Shown here: piece by piece, positions 10,031 through 20,795 of the stretch
Layout: each line of letters opens with the position of its first letter
Position numbering within the stretch: position 1 is the first letter of the stretch
NCBI GenBank assembly: GCA_028571685.1
Contig: CM053144.1
Span: 94,332,171 to 94,396,170 of the forward strand
Reading direction: 5' to 3'
Length of the DNA stretch: 64,000 bases
From: Heterohyrax brucei
Taxonomy: Eukaryota; Chordata; Mammalia; Hyracoidea; Procaviidae
The notes under the pieces: generated by a model
Seen by the model: the letters and a program-made list of their open reading frames with translations, nothing else
What the model was told of the DNA's origin: nothing
Databases searched by the model: none
Made by a program: the position numbers and the translations under genes

Positions 10031-11566
10031 AAGTGCTGTCTCTGCTACCCAAAAGGTCAGCAGTTCAAATCCGTCATGTGCTCCTTGGAAACTCCCTGGG
10101 GCAGTTCTACTCTGAGCTATAGTGTGGCTATGAGTAGGCATCAACTGATAGCAATGGGTTTGGTGTTTTTTTTTTTTAATTTTGTGACTATTAATTTTTT
10201 TCTAATATTGAACCATCCTGCTTGATCGTGTTAAATTATTATTATGATGATTTTTTGATATGTTGTTGTATTCTATTGGGTGAGATTTTTTTTTTTAGGA
10301 TTTTGACATCTAAGTTCATGAGAGATATTAGTCTGTAATTTTTCTTATTTGTGCTGTCTTTATCCAGTTGTGGGTATCGGGATCATGCTGGCATTGTAAA
10401 ATGAGTTTGGGAGTATTCTATCCTTTTCTATGCTATGAAATACCATTAGTAATAGCAGTGTTAACTGTTCTGTGAAAGTGTGGTAGAATTCTCCAGTGAA
10501 ACCATCTGGGCCAGAAAGTTTTTGGTTGGTAGTTTTCTTATTACTTTTTCAAACTTTTTTTTTTGTGATGTGTATATTAAGTTGCTCTTCTGTTAGTTTT
10601 GGTAGGTAGTGTGTTTCTAGAAACTTTTTTATTTTCTCTAGGTTTTCAAATTTATTAGAGTACAATTTTTCACAGTATTCTGAATTTTTTTTTTAATTGT
10701 ATTTCAATCATACCTGTTGTGATATTGCCAATGTCATTTCTTATTTGAGTTGTTTGGTTCCTCTCCTGTTTTTATTTAGTCAACTTGGCCAAGGGTTTAT
10801 CAATTGATATTTTTTATAGAAAAAAAAACAGCTTTTGGTGTTGTTAAGTCTTTCAGTTGTTTTTACATTCTTTAATCCATTTAGTTCTGCTCTAATTTTT
10901 ATTGTTTTCTTCCGGTGCTTGAGGGGTTCTTTTGTTGTTATCTTTCTATTTGTTCCAACTGTAGGGTTAATTCTTTGATTTGGTCTCTTCTTTTTGGATG
11001 TGTACATTTACTGAGATAAACTGACCTCTGAGCACTGTTTTTGCTGTGTCCCATAGGTTCATGTAGGATGCATTTTCATTCTCATTTGATTATATGAATT
11101 TCTTTTCTTTTTGTCCTTGATTTCTTCTGTGACCCTGAAGTTTTTGAACAAGATGTTGTTCAGTTTCCATGTGTTTGACTTTTTTTCTCTTGCTTTTTCT
11201 GCTATTGATTTTGACTTTTATTCCTTTATGGTCTGAGAAGATGCTTTGCAGTATTTCAATGCTTTATGTTTTATTAATACTTGCTTTGTGCCCTAATATG
11301 TGGTGTATTCTGGAGAATGTTCTATATTCTCTGGTAAAAAATGTGTACTTGTCTGCTGTTGGGTGGAGTGGTCTGTATATGTCCATGAGGTCACGTTGAT
11401 TGATTATGGTGTTTAGATCTTCCATGTGTTTGTTGAGATTCTTTGTGGATATTCTGTCCATTTCCAAAAGTGGTGTGTTGAAGTTTCCTACTGTTATTGT
11501 GGAGCTGTCTATCTCACATTTCAATGCTGTTAGAGTTTGTTTGATGTATTTAGAAGCTCTGCATGA

Positions 11567-11610
11567 GTCAGATCCAACTCAATGGCACTTGGCTTGGCTT
11601 GGCTGGTTAT
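11567..11610 (+). mobile_element. Very short AfroSINE 3'-tail insertion
   Basis: ATGAGTCAGATCCAACTC followed by AATGGCACTTGGCTTGGCTTGGC, placed between L1 ORF2 bases that are contiguous in the young L1 (compare 7270-7300). It is only the 3' end of the SINE with its TTGGC repeats. No clear target-site duplication. Confidence 0.75.
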
Positions 11611-12661
11611 TGGGTGTGTAAATATTTAACATGCTTATGTCCTTCTGAAATATTGATCATTAGTGATCTTCCTTGTCCAGTGTGGTGGATTTTACTTTAA
11701 AGCCTATTTTATCTGAAATTAATATTGCCATTCCAGCTTTGTTTTGGATGTTGTTAGCTTAGTGCATGTTTTTCCATCCTTTGAGTTTCTGTTTGTTTGT
11801 ATCTTTAAGTCTAAGGTGTGTCTCTAATAAGCAACATATAGACAGATTGTGGTTTTTGTCCATTCTGCTACTCTCTGTCTATGTACTGGTGCATTTAACC
11901 CATTAGTATTCAATGTAATAATTGATAGGTATGAATTTAGTGTTGTCATTTTAATACCTTTTTTGGTGTGTTGCTGATGGTTTCTTTGTTCCACTTCATT
12001 TTGTGTGCTGAGTGATTTTTCTTTATAGGTTCTCTTTTCATCCTTTTCATTGTTGTTTGTTATATATCTTCTGAGACTTCCTGACATTGTTTCTTGTTTT
12101 CGTGTGTTGGATTGTTAATTTCCTTTGCAGTTACTTGAATATTTACCCCTAATGTTCTCAGTTTAAACCAGTCTTTAATTTCTTTTTATAGTCTTGACTT
12201 CCTCTCCTTATGGAAGTTCTATGAGTACATTAATTTGTTCTTCTTTTTGGTATAATGTCATCATTTACATACTGAGGTTTCTGTTTCCTTATTTTTAGTG
12301 TTTTTACTTATTTTTGTGGATTACCTATTCATGTTGTTTATCTGGATGCGGTATGATACATTGGGTCCTTGAGTATATATCTGGTCTTATTGCTTTTCTA
12401 TTCAGTGTTTCTTGTAATTTAGTTTTGGTTTTTGCAAATTCTCTAAACTTCAATTTATCTGGGAATGTCCTAATTTTGCTGTCATATTTGAGAGACAGTT
12501 TTGCAGAACATGTAATTCTGTGTTGGCAGTTTTTTAACTTCAAGGCTTTGTATGTGTCATCTCGTTGTTATCTCTGAGTATATGTCATACCATTGTGTTC
12601 TTGCCAGTGTGGTTTCCACAGAGTAATGTGAGCTCACTTTTAATGATTCTCCTTTGTGTGT

Positions 12662-13186
12662 TGTCATGGACTGAATTGTGTCCTCCCAAAAATGTGTGTA
12701 GCCGTGTGGCTGGGCCATGATTCCAAGCAACTTGTGACCATCCTCCATTTTGTGGTTTTCCTGTGCTGTGTGTTAAAGGATTAGGGTGGTGCTATAAATC
12801 CCTTCAGAAGATTGCCTACCTGCTCCACTGTAAAGGGAGTTTCCCTGAAGTGTGGCTTGCCCCACCCTTAATCCTTTCATCCTACAAGAGATAAAAGGAA
12901 AGAGAAGCAGGCAGAGAGTTGGGAACCTCACACCATCAAACAAGCAGCACCGGGAGAAGAGCGAGTCCTTCAGACCTGAGATTACTGCGCCAAGATGCTC
13001 CCTGGACAAAGACTGATGCAATACCTGACTTGCCTCCAGAGCCGACTAGGGGGAAAGTCTTCCCCTGTAGTGGACATCTTGAATCTGGACTTGTAGCCTA
13101 CCGGACTGTGTAAGAATAAACTCTCCTTTGTTAAAGCCAACTACTTTGTGGTATTTCTGTTAGAGCAGCACTGGCTGATTAAAACA
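12662..13186 (+). mobile_element. Solo LTR, MaLR-like family
   Basis: Begins TGTCATGGACTGAATTGTGTCC and ends GCTGATTAAAACA. A poly(A) signal lies in GTAAGAATAAACTC near 13110. It is inserted in old L1 ORF1, and flanks TGTGT/TGTAT differ by one base, consistent with a decayed 5-bp duplication. Related copies lie at 20230, 24814, 36497, 38769, 43456 and 49494. Confidence 0.88.
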
Positions 13187-13348
13187 TGTATTATTTATTG
13201 TTGAAGGCTGGCTGCCTTTAAAAGTTTCTCCTATCTTTAGTTTTGGTAAATTTGAAGAGTACATGTCTTAGTGTCTTTCTTTTGGTATCTGCCCTGTGTA
13301 GAGTTTGATCAGCATCTTGGCTAGATAACCTAGAACAAAAAAACAGAA

Positions 13349-13530
13349 AAGGAAACCCTGGTGGTATAGTGGGTTCAGAGCTACATCTGCTAACCAAAAA
13401 AGGTCAACAGTTCAAATTCGCCAGGATCTCCTTGGAAACTCCTTGGGGCAGTTCTGCTCTGACCTCTAGGGTCACTATAAGTCAGACCTGGCTTGATGGG
13501 AATAGGGTAGAATAACAACAACAACAAAAT
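13349..13530 (+). mobile_element. AfroSINE
   Basis: GGAAACCCTGGTGGTATAG head, GGTCAACAGTTCAAATTCG box B region, TTGGAAACTCCTTGGGGCAG, and a tail ending in an ACAACAACAAC simple repeat. That tail is of the RTE type rather than poly(A). Confidence 0.92.
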
Positions 13531-14064
13531 ACTGTCCTTTTTAGTAAAATTTGGCCTAGCACCACTGTCTGTTAGTTGTACCACTATAAACAAATATGGT
13601 TGCCTAAACACAAAAACGTAGAAGCCAGAAATTGGTTAGAAAGACAGCACAATCACTTGTGGAAAGTATATGATCATTGTGTAGAAGTGTTTATCCTCAA
13701 ACAAATTGTAACAAGAAAATGAAAGAATGCTTTTAGAAAAATATTAGTAACTCAGTAGTCAAGGAGATTTTCATCTGAAAGTACAAGGCAAGGCTGAAGT
13801 GCTAATATAAAACATTGACTAATGACAGAAATGTACCTTGTAAAAAAGTTGACTACTGCTTATATATGTTTATTCTCTGCAAACTCTTTCAAGTGGTTTG
13901 CGTTTAAACCTCACCACAAATCTTTCAGCTAGATATTATCTCCAGTTTACAACTGAGGAAAATGAGGAAAAAACAGGCTAAGTTATTTGTTCAGGGTTTC
14001 ATAACTATTGTTAATAAATCATAGAGCTGAAAGCTGAACCCATTCAGAGAGGTTCCAGAATAAT
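13531..14064 (-). mobile_element. MIR relic within unassigned sequence
   Basis: Positions about 13870-14050 match the reverse complement of a MIR: TTTACAACTGAGGAAAATGAGG, then GGCTAAGTTATTTG, then a CATAGAGCTGAAAGCTGAACCCA end. The preceding 340 bases contain nothing I recognise. Confidence 0.65.
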
Positions 14065-15113
14065 TGTTAGTGGACAAAACTTCAGGTTCTCATTGCCTGT
14101 CCCAAATAGCCAGTGTATGAGACAAGTTTTGGTGAGTGATTAAAGAGCAAGTTTATTAACCGTGTTCTGCCGGCTAGGACATGGGAGACAGACATACTGG
14201 AGTCTCCAGGGCTGTCCCAAATTGGGCAGGCTGAACCTGGGGTTCATATACGGAAGAAAAAGCACAGGCACACAGACGTCTCTAGACTAATGAGGGCAGC
14301 TGGGAGGGGCATGTGAGGGAGAAGATCCTCTGCTTCACAGCCTGGCAGTCCATCACCAGCCATTCAGGAAACAAAGGTGCTAGACCTCATCTGGCCAGTA
14401 ATCTCAAAGAAGAATGCTTAAACACAGCCTCCAATTTTGGTCCTACCTTTTGTTTGAAATGTTCGCAATCTTGGTAAGGGGATGCAATTGAAAGTGGAGG
14501 CTGAAAAATCCACCATGTGAGAGGTGCTCAGGATTGGGCAGGATTGGAGAGGTTTGTTTCAGATCACCCCCAATTCATAGGGAAAGATAGGACTTCCCCA
14601 AGCCGAAGACAGAGACACTAGGGTGGGACCCTCAAAGGCACCAGTATAGATTCAGTGAACTATAGGCAATAAATGATTCCTTTTGTTTTGATAATTGAAC
14701 TCTTAACTAATAATAAAAGAATTAAGCAGGGGACATGGGGAAGTAATTTGTATTTGAACATTCTTCTTTTAGATTACTGGCCAGATGAGGTCTAACACCA
14801 CCTTGTTTTCTTGATAGCTGTTGATGGCCTGCCAGGTTGGGAAGCAGATGACCTCCAACCTCACGTGCCCCTCCTAACTACCCTAATATTCTCACAAGGT
14901 CTGTGCCACGCCTGTCCTTTGTTCCATATATAAACCCCTGGGTTTGGCCTGCCCAATTTGGGACAGCCCTGGAGATCCGAATATGTCTGTCCATTGTGTT
15001 CTAGTCAGCACAACATGGTTAACAAACTTGCTCTTTAATCACTCACCAAAACCTATCTCAGAGATTGACTATTTGGGATAGGTAATGACAACCTGGAGTT
15101 TTGTCCAGTAACA
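14065..15113. mobile_element. Inverted pair of ERV LTRs (tail-to-tail)
   Basis: Positions 14460-15113 read as a complete plus-strand LTR. It starts TGTTCGCAATC, has a TATA-like CATATATAAA at 14925, GGGACAGCCCTGGAGATCCG and CTCTTTAATCACTCACC, and ends TTTTGTCCAGTAACA. Positions 14065-14459 are a truncated antisense copy of the same LTR, starting TGTTAGTGGACAAAAC. The arms of about 395 bp (14065-14460 and 14718-15113) are imperfect inverted repeats around a loop of about 257 bp. A related single copy lies at 21754-22349. No matching flank duplication is visible. Confidence 0.8.
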
Positions 15114-15339
15114 TATGTGCTGTTAAACAGTGTGTGCTATTATAGATTTTTAAGAAGAACTGAAGAAATGTTAACATTCAAAGACACTGTAGCATCTCAG
15201 TGATAACTGGACACACTAAACTATTTCATTTAAGATATGTCAAAATATTGGTAGAGCCAGGCTTGACTTCCTTTAGCACATCACAACTATCTGTATAACC
15301 ACTTATGCCATAAAATTAATAGCAGTTACTATTATCATC
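15114..15339. other. Unassigned sequence
   Basis: AT-rich spacer between the LTR pair and a SINE; no gene or repeat recognised. Confidence 0.4.
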
Positions 15340-15555
15340 GACTGTCTGGGTGGCACAAATGGTTAAGTACTGGGCTACTAACCAAAACGTTGGTGGTTCC
15401 AACCACCCAGGGGCACATTGGAAGAAAGCCTGGAAATCTGCTTCTGAAAGGTCACAGTCGTGAAAATCCCATGAAGGCGAGTTCTATTCTGAAACACCAT
15501 GAATTCAGGTCACCATGGCCTGGAACCAACTTGATAGAGACTAGTATTAGTCCTA
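15340..15555 (+). mobile_element. AfroSINE-related SINE, long form
   Basis: GTCTGGGTGGCACAAATGG head, ACTAACCAAAACGTTGGTGG, GGAAGAAAGCCTGGAAATCTG middle block and a decayed CACCATGGCCTGGAACCAACTTG tail. It is longer than the standard AfroSINE and lacks its AACCCTGG head, so it represents a separate subfamily. Confidence 0.8.
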
Positions 15556-16035
15556 TTAAGAAAAAAACAGAATTTTAAACTTTGGGTCACCAACCTACAG
15601 TTAAAAAAAAGAATCAAATAAATTCCAATCCTACATCTCCTCCAGAAAGGACTGACAAACTATAGCAAGCAAAATTAAAGTCCTCCCACAAGTTGTAAGT
15701 ATGGCATATTGAAGAAACTTCAAATTTTCTGCTGTTTGTTTTACTCTTTTTTTTGGCAAAACAAAGCTTTCAATGTTTAAAATAATTATTTTTGCCAACA
15801 TTGTTTGCAGAAGGCATGTGAAAACTAATAGTCATGACATACATACATTTATCACAAAACAGGTGACTGTGGGATAACAGTAAATAATTACTGATAAACT
15901 TTTTGTCAGTTTGTTTAATTTAGGCAACTTTCAAAGAAGTTGAATTTTTCAGTTTTATTCTACCATGCCTTTGAAGTTAAATCTCACCTCACAAAAATTT
16001 ACATAGTACTTAAGCCCAAAGTGGTAATGAAAGGG
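15556..16035. other. Unassigned AT-rich sequence
   Basis: Nothing recognised on either strand. Confidence 0.4.
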
Positions 16036-16195
16036 AATCAGGAAACCCTGTAGTATAATGGTTAACAGCTATGGCTGCTAATCCAAAGACTTGCAGCTCG
16101 GATCCACCAGGTGCTCCTGGAAAACCATATATGGCTGTATAGGGTCACTGTGGGTCAGAATCAACTCAACAGCGGTGTGTTTTTTTTTTTTTTTA
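16036..16195 (+). mobile_element. AfroSINE
   Basis: GGAAACCCTGTAGTATAATGG head, GGTGCTCCTGGAAAACCATA, GGGTCACTGTGGGTCAGAATC and a tail GGTGTGTTTTTTTT. Full length. Confidence 0.9.
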
Positions 16196-16221
16196 ATTTT
16201 AGTATTTTCAAGGTACTAAGT

Positions 16222-16722
16222 TGTTGGGGTGAGGGTGACATGAAACAGAGGCAGAGACACACCAGTCTGAGGGTCTAGTGAAGCTTATTCAAAGAGAAAG
16301 AGAGTAGGGTCTGATCCAAGAGTGGCTCAGACCGCCTCTCCCCAGTAGGGCAAGTTTTTCATATAGTTTTAAAGTTCCGATGAGGTGGTGTAGGGTGAGG
16401 GTGCTTGTGGTTTGATAAGGAAAGAAAGAGAGGTATCAAGATATTCTGATTAGGAGATTTATAGTCTGATAAGGAAGAAATATTGATTAGAAGGGGGAAG
16501 AGTAAGGTCAGTTTATGGTCGAGGTTTTGATAAGGATAGAGCTTTCAATTAGGAAGAGTGTGGAAGGCAGGCATAAAGTTATTTATGGTTTTAGGTTATA
16601 ATGGGTCAGGCTGTTTGTAGTCATCCCTGTGGCGTATGCATACCAGGCTGTTTTCAGCTAATGGTGAGGTCGGATCATCGGGTAAAATGACCTCCCTGAA
16701 TTTCAGGGACAGAGTTCCTTAA
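16222..16722 (-). mobile_element. Solo LTR, separate ERV family
   Basis: Begins TGTTGGGGTGAGGGTGAC and contains GGTCTAGTGAAGCTTATTC and repeated GATAAGGA/GATTAGGA motifs that suggest a purine-rich U3. Read on the plus strand it looks antisense, with the TTTATT-type signal complement near the left. It abuts the 5' end of the RTE fragment at 16723, so the right boundary is approximate. Confidence 0.6.
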
Positions 16723-18305
16723 CTATCATTGCTGATGTCAGATCCTTACTGACAGCAGGGAATACAAAAAAAAAAAAAAAAAAAAATGTGTACCTGTGTT
16801 TTATTGACTGTGCAAAGGCATTCAACTGTGTGGATCATAACAAATTATGGATAACATTTTAAAGGTGTGAATTCCGGACTACTTCATTGTGCTCATGAGA
16901 AAGCTGTTCATAAATCAAAAGGCAGTAGTTCAAGTAGAATAATGGTATACTGTGCAGCTTAAAGTCAGAAACATTGTGTGTCAGGGTTGTATCCTTTTAT
17001 CTTACTTATGCAATCTGTACATTGAGCAAATAATCTGAGAAGCTGGCCTGTATGATGAAGAATGCAGCATCAGTGCTGGAGGAAGACTCATTTTACTGCC
17101 TGTGATACACAGAGATATAACCCTGCTTCCTGAAAGTATAAAGGGAAGCAGACTTGCAGCAAGCACTTACTGATTAAAATCGAAGACCACAGCATTCAGT
17201 CTAGATTGCATCTCAACATAAAAAAAGTCCACACTGTTGGGGTTCAGATTTCAAGATGCGACCCAGAATTTCTTTAAAGGTTAAATTTTATTAAAAAATA
17301 TGCCCAATAGGAAAAAGACTGGTGCACCAGGGACGCACCCCAAACTACACAGAGCAGGGGGCGACCATGAGCTTCCTCAGTGCCCAGTATTTAAGTCGTG
17401 AGATTGCAAAGCAGGGAGGGGGAATTGACCTTTACATTGATTGGTTAAGGCCACCTGGAATTCCTGTTAGTTGTAAAATGTGGTCAAGGTCTAGGGGTCA
17501 CTTGCAAGGTTGTCCCCAAGCTTTGTCTTGTGACAGATGTTTTGTAAGACAAAGGTGACATTACTCTATGGTATTTTCTGCTATTAAGTTGTTTCCTGGG
17601 ACTTTCTTTAATACCTTGAATTTTTACTGTGTGCTTCCTCAAAATGGAGTCACTTATGCCTCATTTCAACACACACAGCTGGACCAATAAGTAAAATTAT
17701 GAAAATCAGAGAAAGACGGAAGTTGTCAAAGATTAGTTTTACCTGTATCCACGGTCAGCACCCATGGAGGCAGCAGTCAGGAAATTAATGGATGAATTGC
17801 ACTGGGCAAATCTGCAGGAAACAACCTCTTTACCGTGTTAAAAAACAAACATGTCATCTTGAACACTAAGGTGGGCTGACCCAAACTGTGTGTTCAGTTG
17901 CCTCATGTGCATGTAAAAGCTAGACAATGTATAAGGAAGACCAAAGAGGAACTGACTCCTTTGAATTACAGTGTTGCCAGACAATATTGAATATACCATG
18001 GACTGCCGGAAGAACATACAAATCTATGTCAGAGCAAGACAGATGGCCAGATGTCATCTCACGTACTGTGGACATGTTATCAGTAGGGACTGGTTCCTGA
18101 AGAAGGACATCTTGCTTGGTAGGGGGTTAGAAAAAGCTAAGAAGACCTTCACTGAGATGAATTGACACTGGCTGCAACAATGGGCTTTATCCAGAATGAT
18201 CGTGAGGATGTCACAGGACTGGGCAGTGTTTCCTTCTGTTGTATGGAAGATCCCTGTGAGTTGGATGGAACCCTCTCAGAATTACCTAGCAACAACATAC
18301 CATCA
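16723..18305 (+). mobile_element. RTE/BovB-type LINE 3' portion, split by an LTR
   Basis: The decayed reverse transcriptase begins near CATTGCTGATGTCAGATCC, passes a translated TGTGCAAAGGCATTCAACTG (the xxYAKAFNCV motif) and continues to GGAAGAAGACTCATTT. After the LTR it resumes with AGCTGGACCAATAAGTAA. It runs through GCACCCATGGAGGCAGCAGTC to the 3' end near 18300 (GGATGGAACCCTCTCAGA). No intact frame remains. An A21 run at 16766-16786 replaces normal coding text. RTE-type enzymes are the likely source of AfroSINE mobility, because AfroSINE tails resemble RTE tails. Confidence 0.85.
17235..17671 (-). mobile_element. Solo LTR, ERV1-like family, copy 1
   Basis: TGTTGGGGTTCAGATTTC to TCATTTCAACA. 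Its sense strand is minus: the complement of TTTTATTAAAAAATATG gives an AATAAAA signal and the complement of TTGATTGG gives a CCAATCA box. It sits exactly inside RTE coding text. The flank is a CACAC/CACAC run, so the duplication length is ambiguous (4 or 5). A 78-codon ORF here is accidental and recurs in the other copies. Confidence 0.92.
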
Positions 18306-18757
18306 ATCACATTGACATTTTTTATTTGTAGTATAAATTTAATCTGGAAAAATTATTTTGAAAATTAAATTTGGAAGTCTTTTGTGTAAGGAGTTATTTT
18401 TATAGTAATTTTAGCAATGTATAATTCTTATAACAAATTTGTGTAAAATAATTGTGACAGGATATAAATTGGAATTTCTGTGTAAGAATTTTTCAATAAA
18501 ATGATGAGTTTCTTGTATCTATGCTTTCACAGGGATATTTTTGGTTTTACTTCAACTAATAGAATTATTGTGTTAACAAATCACTGGGGATAATACTAAT
18601 GGATGAAAGGATCCGTGCTAGTAGATTAATTTCTATACAAGTTGATTATCTTGGTCTTTTATTCTGAACAAAGACTATTTGACCCAACCTTGGCCAGCAG
18701 TTTCCACTTTTTTACCTACTCTGCAGCTTCATAGCCTTTTGAACTAAATTCTGATGA
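18306..18757. other. Unassigned AT-rich sequence
   Basis: No gene or repeat recognised. Confidence 0.4.
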
Positions 18758-18920
18758 AGAGCCTTGATGACATAGTGGTAAAAGAACTCAGCTTCTATCC
18801 AAAAGGTAGGCATTCCTAATCCACCAGCCACTCCTTGGAAACTCTCTGGGGGAGGTTCTGCTCTGTCCTACAGGGTCTCTATAAGTCAGGAAAAACTCAA
18901 TGCCAAGAGGATTTTTACCT
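18758..18920 (+). mobile_element. AfroSINE, decayed
   Basis: AGAGCCTTGATGACATAGTGG head, ATCCAAAAGGTAGGCA, CACTCCTTGGAAACTCTCTGGG and GGGTCTCTATAAGTCAGG. More diverged than most copies in the window. Confidence 0.85.
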
Positions 18921-19118
18921 TCATGAAGAACTTGGGTCAACAAGAAAAGAAATAAAATCTAGCTTGTCGATTATAATATATAATTCACTTTTGATATTGA
19001 AATAATCTGAAAAGATTGTAGGACCTAAGTGTGTTGTTCTGGTGCAGCCCTTTAAGAAACTGCCTCTAGCCTGGGATTGAGCACCAGATAGCACACAGTA
19101 AGGAGGCCTTACTAATGT

Positions 19119-19624
19119 TGTTAGGGTTCGGATTTCAAGACGTGACCCAGAATTTCTTTAAAGGTTAAATTTTATTAAAAAATATGCCCAATAGGAAAAA
19201 TACTGGTGCGCCAGGGATGCACCCAAACTACACAGAGCAGGGGGTGACCATGAGCTTCCTTAGCGCCCAGTATTTAAGTTCTGAGATTGCAAAGCAGGGA
19301 GGGGGAACTGACCTTTACATTAAGTGGTTAAGGCCACCTGGAATTCCTGTGAGTTGTAAAATGTGGTCAAGGTCTAGGGGTCACTTGTAAGGCTGTCCAT
19401 GGTCAAGGTCTAGGGGTCACTTGAAAGGCTGTCCATGGTCAAGGTCTAGGGGTCACTTGAAAGGCTGTCCCCAGGCTTGTCTTGTGACAGATGTTTTGTA
19501 AGACAAAGGTGAGATTACTCTATGGTATTTTCTGCTATTAAATTGTTTCCTGGGGCTTTCTTTAATACCTTGAATTTTTACTGCACCCTTCCTCAAAGGC
19601 TGTCACTTATGCCTCATTTCAACA
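19119..19624 (-). mobile_element. Solo LTR, ERV1-like family, copy 2
   Basis: TGTTAGGGTTCGGATTTC to CTCATTTCAACA, homologous end to end with 17235-17671 and 22752-23193. A perfect 4-bp ATGT flanks both sides, as expected of a gamma-type (ERV1) integration. It differs from copy 1 by a threefold 36-bp tandem repeat. The preceding 18921-19118 stretch is unassigned. Confidence 0.93.
19364..19471. repeat. Three 36-bp tandem units inside the LTR
   Basis: Units at 19364, 19400 and 19436 begin TGGTCAAGGTCTAGGGGTCA. Units 2 and 3 are identical except at their last bases, and unit 1 differs at one position (TTGTAAGG versus TTGAAAGG). The sister LTRs carry a single unit. Confidence 0.97.
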
Positions 19625-20046
19625 ATGTGCTTGGCTTTCATGGAATTAACTCCTTTTGGATCTCAATTTCTATTTCCTGTGTTGTAAATTGTTACACACT
19701 GTCCACTTTTATCTACTTCCATGCTGCCCAAATTTACATAGAGATGTGACTTTACTATTTTCTGAGCTTTGGGAGTCAAATCTTGCTGTTATTGCAGCAC
19801 CTTCTCTCTGCAGAGATTGACCATTATGACAGCTTTTGTTGAGAATGCCTCTGAGAGTCTCTTCACGGGCATGACATCCTCAAAATTTCTCCTAGGCAGA
19901 TTCTAGACAGGGCAATGCTGGGTTACTGTCTGAGGTAACTGCTAGCCTTCAAAAAAGCCAGAAACAGATGGATATTCCATTGCTGGCAAAATCCAAAGAG
20001 GAAACCTAACAATCGAGTTTACTGTTGCCTTCCCATCCGTACTTTG
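19625..20046. other. Unassigned sequence
   Basis: No gene or repeat family recognised. Confidence 0.4.
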
Positions 20047-20795
20047 TTGTTATCAGGTGCTGATGAGTTGCTTCTGATTCATGGTGACCCTGGGTTCCAC
20101 AGAATGAAACACTGCCCGGCCCTATGCCATCCTCACAGCATTGCTATGCCTAAGCCTATTATTACAGTCACTGTGTCAATACATCTTGTTAAGGATCTTC
20201 CTCTTTTTTCTAACCTCTGATTTATCAAGTGTCATGGATTGAACTGTGTCCCCCTAAAAGACTGTTTAGCCGTTTGGCTAGGCCATGATTCCTATTTTGT
20301 GATTTTCCTATGCTGTGTATCCTCATCTCTGCTTGTGGCTAATAGATAGGATGATTATGTTAACAGAGGATTAGGATAGGACTGTAAATCCCTTCATAAG
20401 ACCACCTCCCTGCTCCACTGTAAAGGGAGTTTTCCTGGAGTATGGCTTGTACCACTCTTTATCCTTTCATCCTACAAGAGATAAAAGGAAAGAGAAGCCA
20501 GCAGCTAATTGGGAACCTCATGCCACCAAGAAAGCAGCACTGGGAGAAGAGTGTGTCCTTCAGACCTTAGGTTCCTGTGCTGAGGTGCTCCCTAAACCAC
20601 GACTAATGAAACACGGGGACTTTCCTTCAGAACAGAGAAGGAGGAAGCCTTCTCCTGGAGCAGACATCCTGAATCTGAACTACCAGACGGTGTAAGAATA
20701 AACTTTCCTTTGTTAAAGCCATCCACTCGTGTGTTTCTGTTAGAGCAGCACTAGCTGACTAAAACATCAGGCTTACTGTCCTTCTCTACAGTTAC
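20047..20795 (-). mobile_element. RTE 3' end, split by an LTR
   Basis: TTGTTGTTATCAGGTGCTGATG, CACTGCCCGGCCCTATGCCATCC and CACTGTGTCAATACATC are the antisense RTE 3' region. After the LTR the text resumes with GCTTACTGTCCTTCTC for a few dozen bases. The flanks TCAAG/TCAGG are a decayed 5-bp duplication. Confidence 0.8.
20230..20766 (+). mobile_element. Solo LTR, MaLR-like family
   Basis: TGTCATGGATTGAACTGTGTCC to GCTGACTAAAACA, with AATAAAC after GGTGTAAG near 20697. Full-length copy of the recurrent family; it has no internal region. Confidence 0.9.

Larger units (their letters stand above)
2791..10176 (+). mobile_element. AfroSINE split by a full-length L1
   Basis: The head lies at 2791-2813 (GAAACCCTGGTAGCATAG) and the body resumes at 10013-10176 with CATAGTTTTTAAGTGCTG, GGTCAGCAGTTCAAATCC, CTTGGAAACTCC and a T-rich tail after GGGTTTGGTG. 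The L1 between the pieces is flanked by an 18-bp duplication of SINE sequence. The SINE in turn lies inside old L1 sequence on both sides, which gives a three-level nest. Confidence 0.92.
10177..13335 (-). mobile_element. Old L1, ORF2 and ORF1 remnants, interrupted by an LTR
   Basis: Collinear with the young L1 but heavily mutated. RT-region text follows the AfroSINE tail at 10177, the endonuclease region runs to about 11960, and ORF1 remnants lie at 12325-12661 and 13187-13335 (CTGCCTTTAAAAGTTTCTCC). Short open pieces at 10780-11007, 11264-11524 and 11824-12087 keep recognisable ORF2 motifs such as GNFNTPL. It carries a 44-bp AfroSINE-tail scrap at 11567 and a solo LTR at 12662-13186. Confidence 0.9.

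Noticed and set aside
13349..13530. tRNA gene in AfroSINE heads
   Set aside because: Box A/B-like motifs are present but the copies do not fold as a full cloverleaf and recur as dispersed SINEs.
17322..17558. Similar ORFs at 17322, 19184 and 22688-23008 as a conserved small protein family
   Set aside because: All three lie in copies of the same LTR; similarity reflects common LTR descent, and LTR U3/R regions are not coding here.
19364..19471. CRISPR-like array
   Set aside because: Units are contiguous 36-bp tandem repeats without spacers, inside a mammalian LTR.
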